A stretch of 60,732 bases of DNA, from contig NZ_ULHE01000009.1 of assembly GCF_900519355.1 (NCBI RefSeq), forward strand, positions 1 through 60,732, read 5' to 3'. A program made the translations under genes and the position numbers. Below, piece after piece: positions 30,838-38,015 of the stretch (position 1 is its first letter; every line of letters starts with the position of its first letter). Below the pieces are notes generated by a model, which saw only the letters and a list, made by a program, of their open reading frames with translations, did no database searches and had not been told where the DNA came from. The DNA is from Corynebacterium lactis. GTDB taxonomy: Bacteria > Actinomycetota > Actinomycetes > Mycobacteriales > Mycobacteriaceae.

Positions 30838-31629
30838 ATGGGTTCAGAAAATCATTCCACCCGCGCCGACGTCGCCGCCGGCATCCGCCAGACCCTGCCC
30901 GTCGGGATGGGCCTGATTCCCCTGGGGCTCGCCTTCGGCCTCCTGGTTACCCAGACCGGTTTCGCCTGGTGGTGGACGCCAATCTTCTCCATCATCGTCT
31001 ACGCGGGCTCGATGGAGTTCCTCGCAGTCGGCCTGGTCATGGCGCACACCGGCCTGATCGGCTCGGCCGTGACCTCCTTCATGGTCAACTTCCGGCACGT
31101 CTTCTACGGGCTGACCTTCCCCCGCCACCTAATCCGCTCGCGGCTCGGCCGCGCCTACTCCACCTACGCGCTTACCGACGAGTCCTACGCCATCGTCTCC
31201 GCGACCGATCCGGCGGAGCGGATGAGTGGCGCCCGCCTGCTGACCATCCAGATCCTGTGCCAGGCCCTGTGGGTCGGCTCCGGAATTATCGGCGGGCTGA
31301 CCGGCGCTGCGCTGCCCGAGGGCATCCGGGGCGCGGAGTTCGCCCTGGTCGCGCTGTTTGCGGTGCTGGCAATCGACGCCTTCGAGGCCTCCCGTGACTT
31401 CTCGCTGCCGATCACGGCGGTGGTCTGCACCCTGGTGGGATGGCTGATTAACCCCGGGCAGATGCTGGTCATCGGCCTCATTCTGTACTTCGTCACGCTG
31501 CTTGTGCGGGTGTCGTCGCCGAAGGTGGATGCGTCGTTGCGCATGACGTCGGCAAGCGGAGCCGGAGCTGGCGGAGCCGGCGGGGCTGGCAATACTGGCG
31601 GCGTGGATGAAAAGGAGTCCGAGAAGTGA
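30838..31629 (+). CDS. AzlC family branched-chain amino acid export subunit (BrnF-like)
   Basis: AzlC proteins are multi-spanning permeases that with the small AzlD subunit export branched-chain amino acids and methionine; the corynebacterial pair is BrnFE. The sequence has ADVAAGIRQTLPVGMGLIPL, FSIIVYAGSMEFLAVGLVMA, SFMVNFRHVFYGLTFPRHLI and ALTDESYAI, all family features, then several more membrane helices. The last 35 residues are a Gly/Ala-rich cytosolic tail. The ATG at 30838 has only a weak ribosome-binding site. The stop overlaps the azlD GTG (GTGA). No Lrp-type regulator gene lies nearby, unlike the classical brnFE locus. Confidence 0.9.
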   Translation: MGSENHSTRADVAAGIRQTLPVGMGLIPLGLAFGLLVTQTGFAWWWTPIFSIIVYAGSMEFLAVGLVMAHTGLIGSAVTSFMVNFRHVFYGLTFPRHLIRSRLGRAYSTYALTDESYAIVSATDPAERMSGARLLTIQILCQALWVGSGIIGGLTGAALPEGIRGAEFALVALFAVLAIDAFEASRDFSLPITAVVCTLVGWLINPGQMLVIGLILYFVTLLVRVSSPKVDASLRMTSASGAGAGGAGGAGNTGGVDEKESEK

Positions 31630-31976
31630 ACGTGCTCCCCGACTCCGGCTACGTGCTGGCCGCGCTGTTTGCGATGGGCGCGGTGACCGTGCTGCTGCGG
31701 GCTCTGCCCTTCGTGTTCGTGAGGGCTCTGAAGGACTCGCCGCTGTTTCAGTTTCTGGGGCTGACCATGCCGGTCGGCGTCATGGTGGCGTTGGTGGTCT
31801 ACACGGTGTTTGGGCGCGTCGGCCTGGCGGGGTCCGAGGGCGACCCGGGAGCCGCGTGGGCGGCGCCGATTGCGCTGCTAGTGACCATTGGCCTGCACTG
31901 GTGGAAGCGAAATGCGGTGCTGTCCATTTTCGCAGGCACCGCGGTGTATATGGTGCTGGTCAACCTGGTGTTCTAA
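31626..31976 (+). CDS. AzlD family small export subunit (BrnE-like)
   Basis: This 116-residue protein has four hydrophobic segments (SGYVLAALFAMGAVTVLLRA, GLTMPVGVMVALVVYTVF, AAPIALLVTIGLHWW, AVLSIFAGTAVYMVLVNLV) and the family motif RALPFVF near residue 24. It pairs with the AzlC protein to export branched-chain amino acids. The GTG start at 31626 overlaps the azlC stop by four bases, so translation is coupled. Confidence 0.9.
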   Translation: MNVLPDSGYVLAALFAMGAVTVLLRALPFVFVRALKDSPLFQFLGLTMPVGVMVALVVYTVFGRVGLAGSEGDPGAAWAAPIALLVTIGLHWWKRNAVLSIFAGTAVYMVLVNLVF

Positions 31977-32134
31977 TGGCACGTTTGGCTTAGTGGGCCT
32001 GTCGGCATCCGGTGGGGACCCCCGCCTCTCCGGGCGGGAATGAGTCCCACATGTTCCTTGTTGTGCCCGTTGTTAACAGCACTGTTGTTGACGTTTAAAC
32101 AATGTTGTTGTGTGGGGACAAGAGGAATAGAAAA

Positions 32135-33362
32135 GTGCAGAAACTGGAGCCTACACAGGTCCGCCAAGTTATCTGGGCGCTCATCGCACTCCAGATCATG
32201 CTGGGTCTGGCTAACGGGTCGACCATCGCCATTGGAAGCCTCATCGCTGCCGAACTCGGGGGCCAGGTAGCCGGTGGCCTCGGCGCGACGATGACCACCG
32301 TCGGCGCCGCTATCTTCGCTATTCCGCTGGCGAAAATGGTCAGTAAACGGGGGCGCGTCGTCTCCCTTGGCCTTGGCACAATTATCGCCATCGTCGGAGC
32401 GGCGCTCGCGCTGATCGCCGCCGAGATCCAGCACTTCACGCTGCTCCTCGTGGCATTCATCTTTATCGGCTCATCCATCGCGGCGAACTTCCAGGTGCGC
32501 TTCGCAGCGGCCGATATATCCACAGTTGCCAACCGCGGCCGCAATATCTCCGTGGTCGTTTGGGCAACGACAATTGGCGCCGTCGCGGGTCCGAACCTCC
32601 TGCCCTTCGGCTCGCGAATCGGGCAGGCGCTGGGGCTTTCGGATTACTCCGGAACCTACGTCATCGTGCTTGCGGCCCAGGTCATCGCCCTGCTGATTAT
32701 CGCCCTCGCTGTACGCATCCCACGCCCTGAGACCGCCACCGGAGGCGCTACGGCCCCCGCGAAACCCTCGTTGTGGGCGTCGCTGCGCAGCTTCGGCGGT
32801 GATTTCGCGCCCGGCACTGCCTACCCGATCGTCTACCTCGCGGTCGCGCACTTCGTCATGGTCGCGCTGATGTCCATGACCGCCGTGCACATGAAGGCCC
32901 ACGGTGCCGCGCTGCACATCATCGGCCTGACCATCAGCCTGCACATTCTCGGAATGTACGGCCTCTCCCCCCATCTTCGGCATGCTCGCGGATAGGGTCG
33001 GGCGCCTCGCCACCCTGCGCCTCGGCACGGCACTGCTTGTGGTCTCCGCACTGTTGCTGATCTTCGTCGGTACCAGCGAGCTGGCCGTGATTGTGGCCCT
33101 GGTCGCCCTTGGTCTTGGCTGGTCCGCCGCTCTGGTCACTTCTTCCGCCATGCTTACCGACGCCGTCCCCGGCGACGAAGCGCCCAAGTATCAGGGCCGG
33201 TCGGACCTGGTGATGAACCTCGCCGGCGCCCTCGGAGGTATCCTCTCCGGGCCAGTTGTCACGACGTGGGGCATGCCGACACTTGCGGCGATCAGTCTGG
33301 TGGTTGTCGCGATTGTCGCCATCTACCAGGTCAAACCCCGCAGGTTGCCGGTGCGAGCCTAA
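32135..33362 (+). pseudogene. MFS transporter, frameshifted in a C6 run
   Basis: Two adjacent frames together encode one major facilitator superfamily transporter of about 408 residues. The first frame runs from the GTG at 32135 (GAGGAA about seven bases upstream) through nine or so membrane segments (VIWALIALQIMLGLANGSTI, FIFIGSSIAANFQVRFAAAD) and ends in SLHILGMYGLSP. The second continues IFGMLADRVGRLATLRLGTA, ALGLGWSAALVTSSAMLTDA and ends at 33362. Removing one C from the run 32967-32972 joins them exactly. Substrate unknown. A homopolymer sequencing error, or slippage that switches the gene off and on, would both explain this; the gene could be intact in the organism. Confidence 0.85.
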
Positions 33363-33397
33363 CGGTTGGCGAACCCGAAGGGGCGTTAGTGGGCGCG

Positions 33398-34338
33398 TCA
33401 GGGGGCCGACGGGACGAGGAATCCCAGGGAGTCCCCGAGGGCCGGGATTTTCGGCAGCGGAGGCAGCCCCGGGGATGCCGGGGACGTTGGGAATCCCGGA
33501 GATGCTGGGAATCCCGGGAATCCCGGGGTTGCCGGGAACGGCGAGGGCAATGGTGCCGGAGTCGGCCCTGCGAACGCGCCCTGGACGTCAGCGGTGTGGA
33601 TCTCCTTCGGGCCGAAGGTGGAGGCGGCCACTGTGAAGTCCGGGCCAATCGACGCGGAGGCGTGCACGCTGCGGCGGTCATCGGACCAGCCCCACTTTGA
33701 CCCAGTGGCGCCTGGCAGCGTCGATGTCCCGTAGTCCTGGGCGTAACCGTCGGCAGCTACTGGTGAGGCGGTGCGCATGGCGACGAGGACTGGATCAAAC
33801 GGGTCTCGCGCTTCTTGGCCTCCAGGAAAGTCACGGTGTCGCGGGTGGAGGTCGTGGAGTTGCCCCAGTGCGGCGCTCCGTGGGTGTTGTTCAGCCCGTA
33901 GGCCCGCGCGGTGGCGTTGATGGAGTCCGGGTAACGGCTGTAGAGCTCGCTTGCGATGTTGTCGTCGGAACGCTGAATCATCACCGTGGCCTTGGCCTTG
34001 TCCTCCGGGGTGCCGTGCTTGAAGACGTAGTCAGCGATGTAGAGCTTCACGATGGACAGGCCCGGGCGCGCCTCGTTTTCGTTCGGTGTACCGACGCTAT
34101 ATCCGGTGGGGGTGTGGGTGAAGCTGATTGCGGTGCGGGCCGGGGCATCGAGCTCCCCCTGCGGGTTGAGCTTCGGTTGCGGTGCGGCCGTCGCGGTTGT
34201 GGCGAAAACGGTCAGAGACGTTGCGAAGACGAGGCCAGTGGCGACAGCCTTCAATCGCGTCTGGCCGGTTGTGCTAGCGGCGGGAGTTGAAAAATGGCGA
34301 GAAGGCTGGTGGCCGCAAAGGCCGCGAAGGCTGGGCAT
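33398..34338 (-). pseudogene. Secreted beta-lactamase-fold serine hydrolase, frameshifted
   Basis: From the ATG at 34338 comes a signal peptide (AVATGLVFATSLTVFATTATA), then a class A beta-lactamase-like fold: the SxxK motif LSIVKLYIADYV, the SDN-like QRSDDNIASELYSRYP, and after the frameshift GATGSKWGWSDDRRSVHA (KxG-like KWG). The frame breaks at about 33805; adding one G gives KREDPFDPVLVAMRTASPVA and full continuity to 33398. A C-terminal Pro/Gly-rich tail of about 55 residues (PGFPGFPASPGFPTSP) looks like a cell-wall spanner. Its role may be peptidoglycan-linked, or it may be a non-lactamase relative; substrate unknown. Confidence 0.8.
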
Positions 34339-34509
34339 GGGAAAATCCAATCAGGCTTAACAATTAGATTTTCTTAGGATAGGCCATCAGCTCGAGGCGG
34401 GTCGCGTTCTAGGGGTGGGTTCGCCCCGGATGGCCGAACCGGGAGAATCGCTGCGTGCCTCCTATCACGCTACATAAATAAAAGGTAATGATATTGACTC
34501 ATTGAAACG

Positions 34510-34515
34510 TATAAT
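34510..34515 (+). promoter_or_regulatory. Consensus -10 hexamer TATAAT in an A/T-rich island
   Basis: TATAAT lies 22 bases upstream of a small open frame (ATG at 34537). A -35-like TTGAC at 34494-34498 is too close (11 bases) for a normal spacer. The same island holds the inverted repeat AATGA-7 bases-TCATT just upstream, a possible operator. Confidence 0.45.
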
Positions 34516-34536
34516 AAAAGGCATATTCTGGCCCCT

Positions 34537-34686
34537 ATGGCAAGTGCAGGAGACAACGAGGTACAGAACGAAGCGCAGAACGAGGCAGAGCTAGATAAGC
34601 AGGATTCAGGCGGACGGAACTCGGGACAGCGGAGCATCGCCGACCTCTATTTCGAGTTCTCTAAAGCCGCCGACTCCGCCGAGTAG
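34537..34686 (+). CDS. Possible small protein, 49 residues
   Basis: The frame reads MASAGDNEVQNEAQNEAELD, is acidic and Gln/Asn/Glu-rich, and ends SIADLYFEFSKAADSAE. A consensus TATAAT lies upstream but there is no clear ribosome-binding site. It converges with the gene at 34733-35893. I do not recognise it; the promoter-like element and codon use are the only support. Confidence 0.35.
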   Translation: MASAGDNEVQNEAQNEAELDKQDSGGRNSGQRSIADLYFEFSKAADSAE

Positions 34687-34732
34687 GCACAGCCCCCTAA
34701 CCCCGCCGCCGGGAAGCCCCGTCGCCGGGACC

Positions 34733-35893
34733 CTAGACCCGCAGGTGGCCGACGCGCTGCCAGCCCGGGTCGTACTCCGTGTCGACGACGTGCTCGCCCT
34801 CAGTCCACCTCGCGGCGACCTGACGCAGCCCCGCCTCCGCGTCCGAGACCGGATCAATGAAGAAGTGCATCAGCGCCATGCCATCACTGTGCTCCGTCGC
34901 GACGAAAATGCCCTTGTCCTCGCCCAAAAACTCGGTGGCCGCAGACGTGAATTCGGCGAGGGAGGCCTTGGACGCATCCGTCGGCAAGCCGGAGTCATCG
35001 ATGCTGGCGAGCATCAACTGCACCAGCACGTGCTGAGTCATCGTCGGCGCGATCATCTGGGTAATCGGAGCTCGCGTGGCGACGCGGACAGGTTGCCCAT
35101 TCGCCTCGGCCTCGACCGTCAGCCACTCGGGGCAGTCGTCGGCCACCTCCTCGACAACGCCCTTGAGATCCAGCAGCGGAATTGCGCCCTCGGGCTCCTC
35201 CCCGGCGAAGGCGAAGCCGCGCAGCCAGAGGCCGAAGTCCTCCTCCCCGAGCACCAACTGCAGCATGGTGAAGCCCAGCTGGGCGACCAGGCGCTCGCCG
35301 TCGTCGAGCTGCGCAATCGCGGGGAAAAGAGGGTGGTACAAGCGAACGTCGATGGCGCCGTGGCCACGGGCCACAGCCACTCGGCCATCAGCTGGATCGA
35401 CCTCGGCCGGGGCGCCCGAATCCAGCGCGCCCTGCGCGATCAGGGCCGGGGCGATCTCACCCAGGGCCAACTTCAGCGTCGCGTCTGCCTGGCGGAGGTC
35501 GGTGAAGGACCACACCGCGCCGTCGTCAGGCGCAGCTTCGAGCCATCGACGAGCGGCGGGGCGCAGCTCGGGATCGCCCGCGGCGCTGACCGTGAGCAGG
35601 TGGCGCGAATACGGCTCCCCAGACTCAAAGCCCCAGATCAAACGTGGGTTAATCGCAGCGATGCGACCGCCGACCTCCTGCTGGATATCAATCAGCTCGA
35701 CGTTCTGGGCCTCCGGAGCGCCGTCCGCGCCCATCTGGAGTGTGAACATCCCATCCAGCGCGTCGGCGCCGAAGGAGTTCCACCACGACCAAAACTCGTT
35801 GATGGCCGTGGCCTCCGCCTCACGCTGAGCGACCGGGTCGGCGCTATTGGCGGGACCGGAGGGGTTCGACTGGGATGCGCTGTGATTGGACAT
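34733..35893 (-). CDS. Hypothetical protein, 386 residues
   Basis: I do not recognise a family. The protein is soluble and acidic with no signal peptide or membrane segment. It begins with a Ser/Asn/Pro-rich stretch and then INEFWSWWNSFGADALDGMF. Other notable stretches are RLIWGFESGEPYSRHLLTVS, ARRWLEAAPDDGAVWSFTDL, VRLYHPLFPAIAQLDDGERL and, near the end, KGIFVATEHSDGMALMHFFI and DTEYDPGWQRVGHLRV. The alternating strands and helices suggest two repeated alpha/beta modules, but this is an impression only. The ATG at 35893 is used; a GTG at 35905 is possible. It is convergent with the small frame at 34537 and follows the transporter gene at 36013. Confidence 0.8.
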   Translation of the reverse strand: MSNHSASQSNPSGPANSADPVAQREAEATAINEFWSWWNSFGADALDGMFTLQMGADGAPEAQNVELIDIQQEVGGRIAAINPRLIWGFESGEPYSRHLLTVSAAGDPELRPAARRWLEAAPDDGAVWSFTDLRQADATLKLALGEIAPALIAQGALDSGAPAEVDPADGRVAVARGHGAIDVRLYHPLFPAIAQLDDGERLVAQLGFTMLQLVLGEEDFGLWLRGFAFAGEEPEGAIPLLDLKGVVEEVADDCPEWLTVEAEANGQPVRVATRAPITQMIAPTMTQHVLVQLMLASIDDSGLPTDASKASLAEFTSAATEFLGEDKGIFVATEHSDGMALMHFFIDPVSDAEAGLRQVAARWTEGEHVVDTEYDPGWQRVGHLRV

Positions 35894-35965
35894 GTGGGCG
35901 ATCACGCCTTCCGTTGGTTCGGTGCGGGCCTGGGTAGGCCGAGAAGTAGGCCCGGAGGTAGGCCC

Positions 35966-35995
35966 CAGTATAGAAGGGGCGCAGTATAGAAGGGG
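35966..35995. repeat. Two direct 14-base repeats (period 16)
   Basis: cagtatagaagggg occurs at 35966-35979 and again at 35982-35995, upstream of the hypothetical gene ending at 34733 and just after the transporter stop. It could be an operator or simple duplication. Confidence 0.6.
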
Positions 35996-36012
35996 TACAG
36001 CGGGCGGGAGGC

Positions 36013-37014
36013 CTACGCCGTGGCGTGCTCGGAACCGCCCGCGGCCTCGGCCTGCCTGCCCCAGCGTGCCGCGTAGACGGCGCAGATCATCAACTGGACC
36101 TGGTGGAAGATCATCAGCGGCAGGATGTAGAGGCTTGCGGAGGCACCGAAGATGACGGCCGCCATCGGCAGGCCCGTGGCCAGCGATTTCTTCGAGCCAC
36201 AGAACTGGATGGCGATGCGGTCGCCCCGGCCAAAGCCCATCTTCGTCGCGACAAACCCGGACAGACGCAGCAGAAACTCCACCATCACGACAGACAGGAC
36301 AATCAGGATGAGGATGTCGAGCACCGGCACCTTTGACCAGATCCCCTGCACCATTCCGGCGGAGAACGCCGCGTAGACGACCATGGCGATGGAGATGCGG
36401 TCGACGTTCTTCGTCGTCTTGGCCGCCGCGAACTTAAAGGTCCAGCGACGGGTCAGCTGGCCAATCGCGAACGGCAGCAGCAGCTGCAGCGAAATATCCA
36501 GGAAGACCGAGGAGTCCACCTGCACTCCCCCGCCCGTCGCCATCAGAAGCATCACCAGAACAGGCGTGACGACGATGCCGAGCAGGTTCGACGCGGACGC
36601 GGAGACGATGGCACCGGCCACGTTTCCCTTGGCAATCGACGTGAAATTCACGCTCGACTGCACCGTCGACGGCACCAGGGTCATGTACAAAATGCCCAGG
36701 TAGAGGCCGGGCGAGAGGACCCAATCCAGCGGCTTGAGGGCCAGGCCGAGCAGCGGAAAGAGCACGAAGGTAAACGCCAGGATGGTCAGGTGCAGCCGCC
36801 AGTGCTTCACGCCGTTGAGGGCCTCCTGCGGGCTCAGGCGCGCGCCGTAGAGGAAGAAGAGGAAGCCAATGGCAATCGTGGTGGCCCACGAAAATGCGGT
36901 GGCGAAGCTGCCGCTCGCTGGGAAGATAATCGCGAGAATTGCCGCGGCGACGATGCCGACGATGAGCGGGTCGGGACGCCAATTTACAATTCGTTGCCAG
37001 GTCTGCTGCCACAT
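36013..37014 (-). CDS. Bile acid:sodium symporter family transporter (SBF-like)
   Basis: The 333-residue protein has about nine to ten membrane segments (PLIVGIVAAAILAIIFPA, ATTIAIGFLFFLYGARLS, LGILYMTLVPSTVQSSVNFT). The residues GNVAGAIVSASASNLLGIVV and the late FCGSKKSLATGLPMAAVIFG match the PF13593/BASS (YfeH-type) family. Substrates of this bacterial branch are poorly known. The ATG at 37014 has no ribosome-binding site, but TAAACT lies nine bases upstream, which fits leaderless transcription. Confidence 0.9.
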   Translation of the reverse strand: MWQQTWQRIVNWRPDPLIVGIVAAAILAIIFPASGSFATAFSWATTIAIGFLFFLYGARLSPQEALNGVKHWRLHLTILAFTFVLFPLLGLALKPLDWVLSPGLYLGILYMTLVPSTVQSSVNFTSIAKGNVAGAIVSASASNLLGIVVTPVLVMLLMATGGGVQVDSSVFLDISLQLLLPFAIGQLTRRWTFKFAAAKTTKNVDRISIAMVVYAAFSAGMVQGIWSKVPVLDILILIVLSVVMVEFLLRLSGFVATKMGFGRGDRIAIQFCGSKKSLATGLPMAAVIFGASASLYILPLMIFHQVQLMICAVYAARWGRQAEAAGGSEHATA

Positions 37015-37290
37015 AGGCAACAAGTTTAACGGGGCGACCTAGGCGGAGATGCGGGAATCCTCGGGAAGCGGGCCAGAGGGGTAAGTGGGGAACTTATTGG
37101 CGAGCTATCGGGAATCAATCGGGGAAAAGGAACGCTTTCTGGTCACCGCGAGCGCACAAATGCGAAATAGGTCGTCGCCGGTGAGCAGATAGCGCTCCTG
37201 CAGCGTGACAGCCCAAGCAGCAAAGGAACCGGATGTCCAACGGCACAGTCCCCAACGGCACAGTCCTAGAAGGCCGAAAAGGGGAACACT

Positions 37291-37319
37291 AAAAAAGGGC
37301 CGGCCACAGGGCCGACCCT
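37291..37319 (-). terminator. Rho-independent terminator of the SdpI-like gene
   Basis: On the minus strand a 9-bp stem GGGTCGGCC / GGCCGGCCC (one G-T pair) with a short loop is followed by six T. It lies 16 bases beyond the stop of the gene at 37335. The rest of the 311-base gap (37024-37334) shows nothing else. Confidence 0.9.
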
Positions 37320-37334
37320 CAATCTCTGGGAACG

Positions 37335-37955
37335 CTACTTCTGCTGCTGCGCCGCCTTGCGCAGGGCATCGCGGTCTACTGCCTGCGAACCAGCCGCGCC
37401 GGTGCACATCCCCTCCAGGCCACAGGAGCTGCAGCCGCCGGCGACACCGCAGTCGGCAGCCGGGTCGGAGCAGGACTGTTCGGCAACGCCAGCGGCGCCT
37501 GCGCCCGAGCCCGAGGCAGATGCCCCGGCTCCCGAACCGCAGGAATCGGCGCCGGATCCGCAGCCTCCCTCACCGCAGCCACAGCCGGAGTCGGAATCGG
37601 CGCCGACCTTGGCGTCGTAAAGCGCGATGGTGTGGGAGCCAATCGCGGCGCCCACGCCCAGCATGGCCAGCCCGCCGAGGACCGCCACGGCGAACCAGAG
37701 CCACAGCCAGCCGGAGGCCTCCGGGCGCACGGCCAGGAAGCCCAGCGCCGCAGCGCCGAGGAAGGCGACGGCCGACACTGCCCACGGCGGGCCGGCGACG
37801 CGGTGCGTAATATCCCAGTTTTCCTGCGACTTTCGAGCCTCGGGGGCGCGAATGCCGATCCAGTTGTTACCCGGAAGTTTTGCCGACCAGGCGAGTCCCG
37901 CGACGACGGCCACACAAATAGCCACAACCAGCGCAATTACGGGGATAACAATCAT
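37335..37955 (-). CDS. SdpI-family membrane protein with a Cys-rich tail
   Basis: The N-terminal half has three hydrophobic segments: [39 protein letters not shown] and [20 protein letters not shown]. The motif [20 protein letters not shown] between the first two is typical of SdpI/DUF-like immunity or permease proteins. The C-terminal 85 residues are Gly/Ala/Ser-rich with nine Cys in clusters ([19 protein letters not shown], then [10 protein letters not shown] and [12 protein letters not shown]). This tail is unusual for the family and could bind metal or form disulfides. The ATG at 37955 has no clear ribosome-binding site and TATAAA lies nine bases upstream. It diverges from leuS. Confidence 0.85.
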   Translation of the reverse strand: MIVIPVIALVVAICVAVVAGLAWSAKLPGNNWIGIRAPEARKSQENWDITHRVAGPPWAVSAVAFLGAAALGFLAVRPEASGWLWLWFAVAVLGGLAMLGVGAAIGSHTIALYDAKVGADSDSGCGCGEGGCGSGADSCGSGAGASASGSGAGAAGVAEQSCSDPAADCGVAGGCSSCGLEGMCTGAAGSQAVDRDALRKAAQQQK

Positions 37956-38015
37956 GGTTCCAATTTATATAGGTGGTTGGGCGTGTGCCAAACCCAGCTA
38001 CTAAACTGTGTCACC
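37956..38015. promoter_or_regulatory. Divergent promoter region between the SdpI-like gene and leuS
   Basis: The 60-base space has two opposed -10 elements: TATAAA on the minus strand (37969-37964) nine bases from the SdpI ATG at 37955, and TAAACT on the plus strand (38002-38007) nine bases before the leuS ATG at 38016. Neither gene has a ribosome-binding site. Both are inferred to be leaderless, as is common in corynebacteria. Confidence 0.55.

Noticed and set aside
34360..34385. DtxR-like iron box upstream of the secreted hydrolase
   Set aside because: ttagattttcttaggat matches the DtxR consensus too poorly and lacks the two-fold symmetry.
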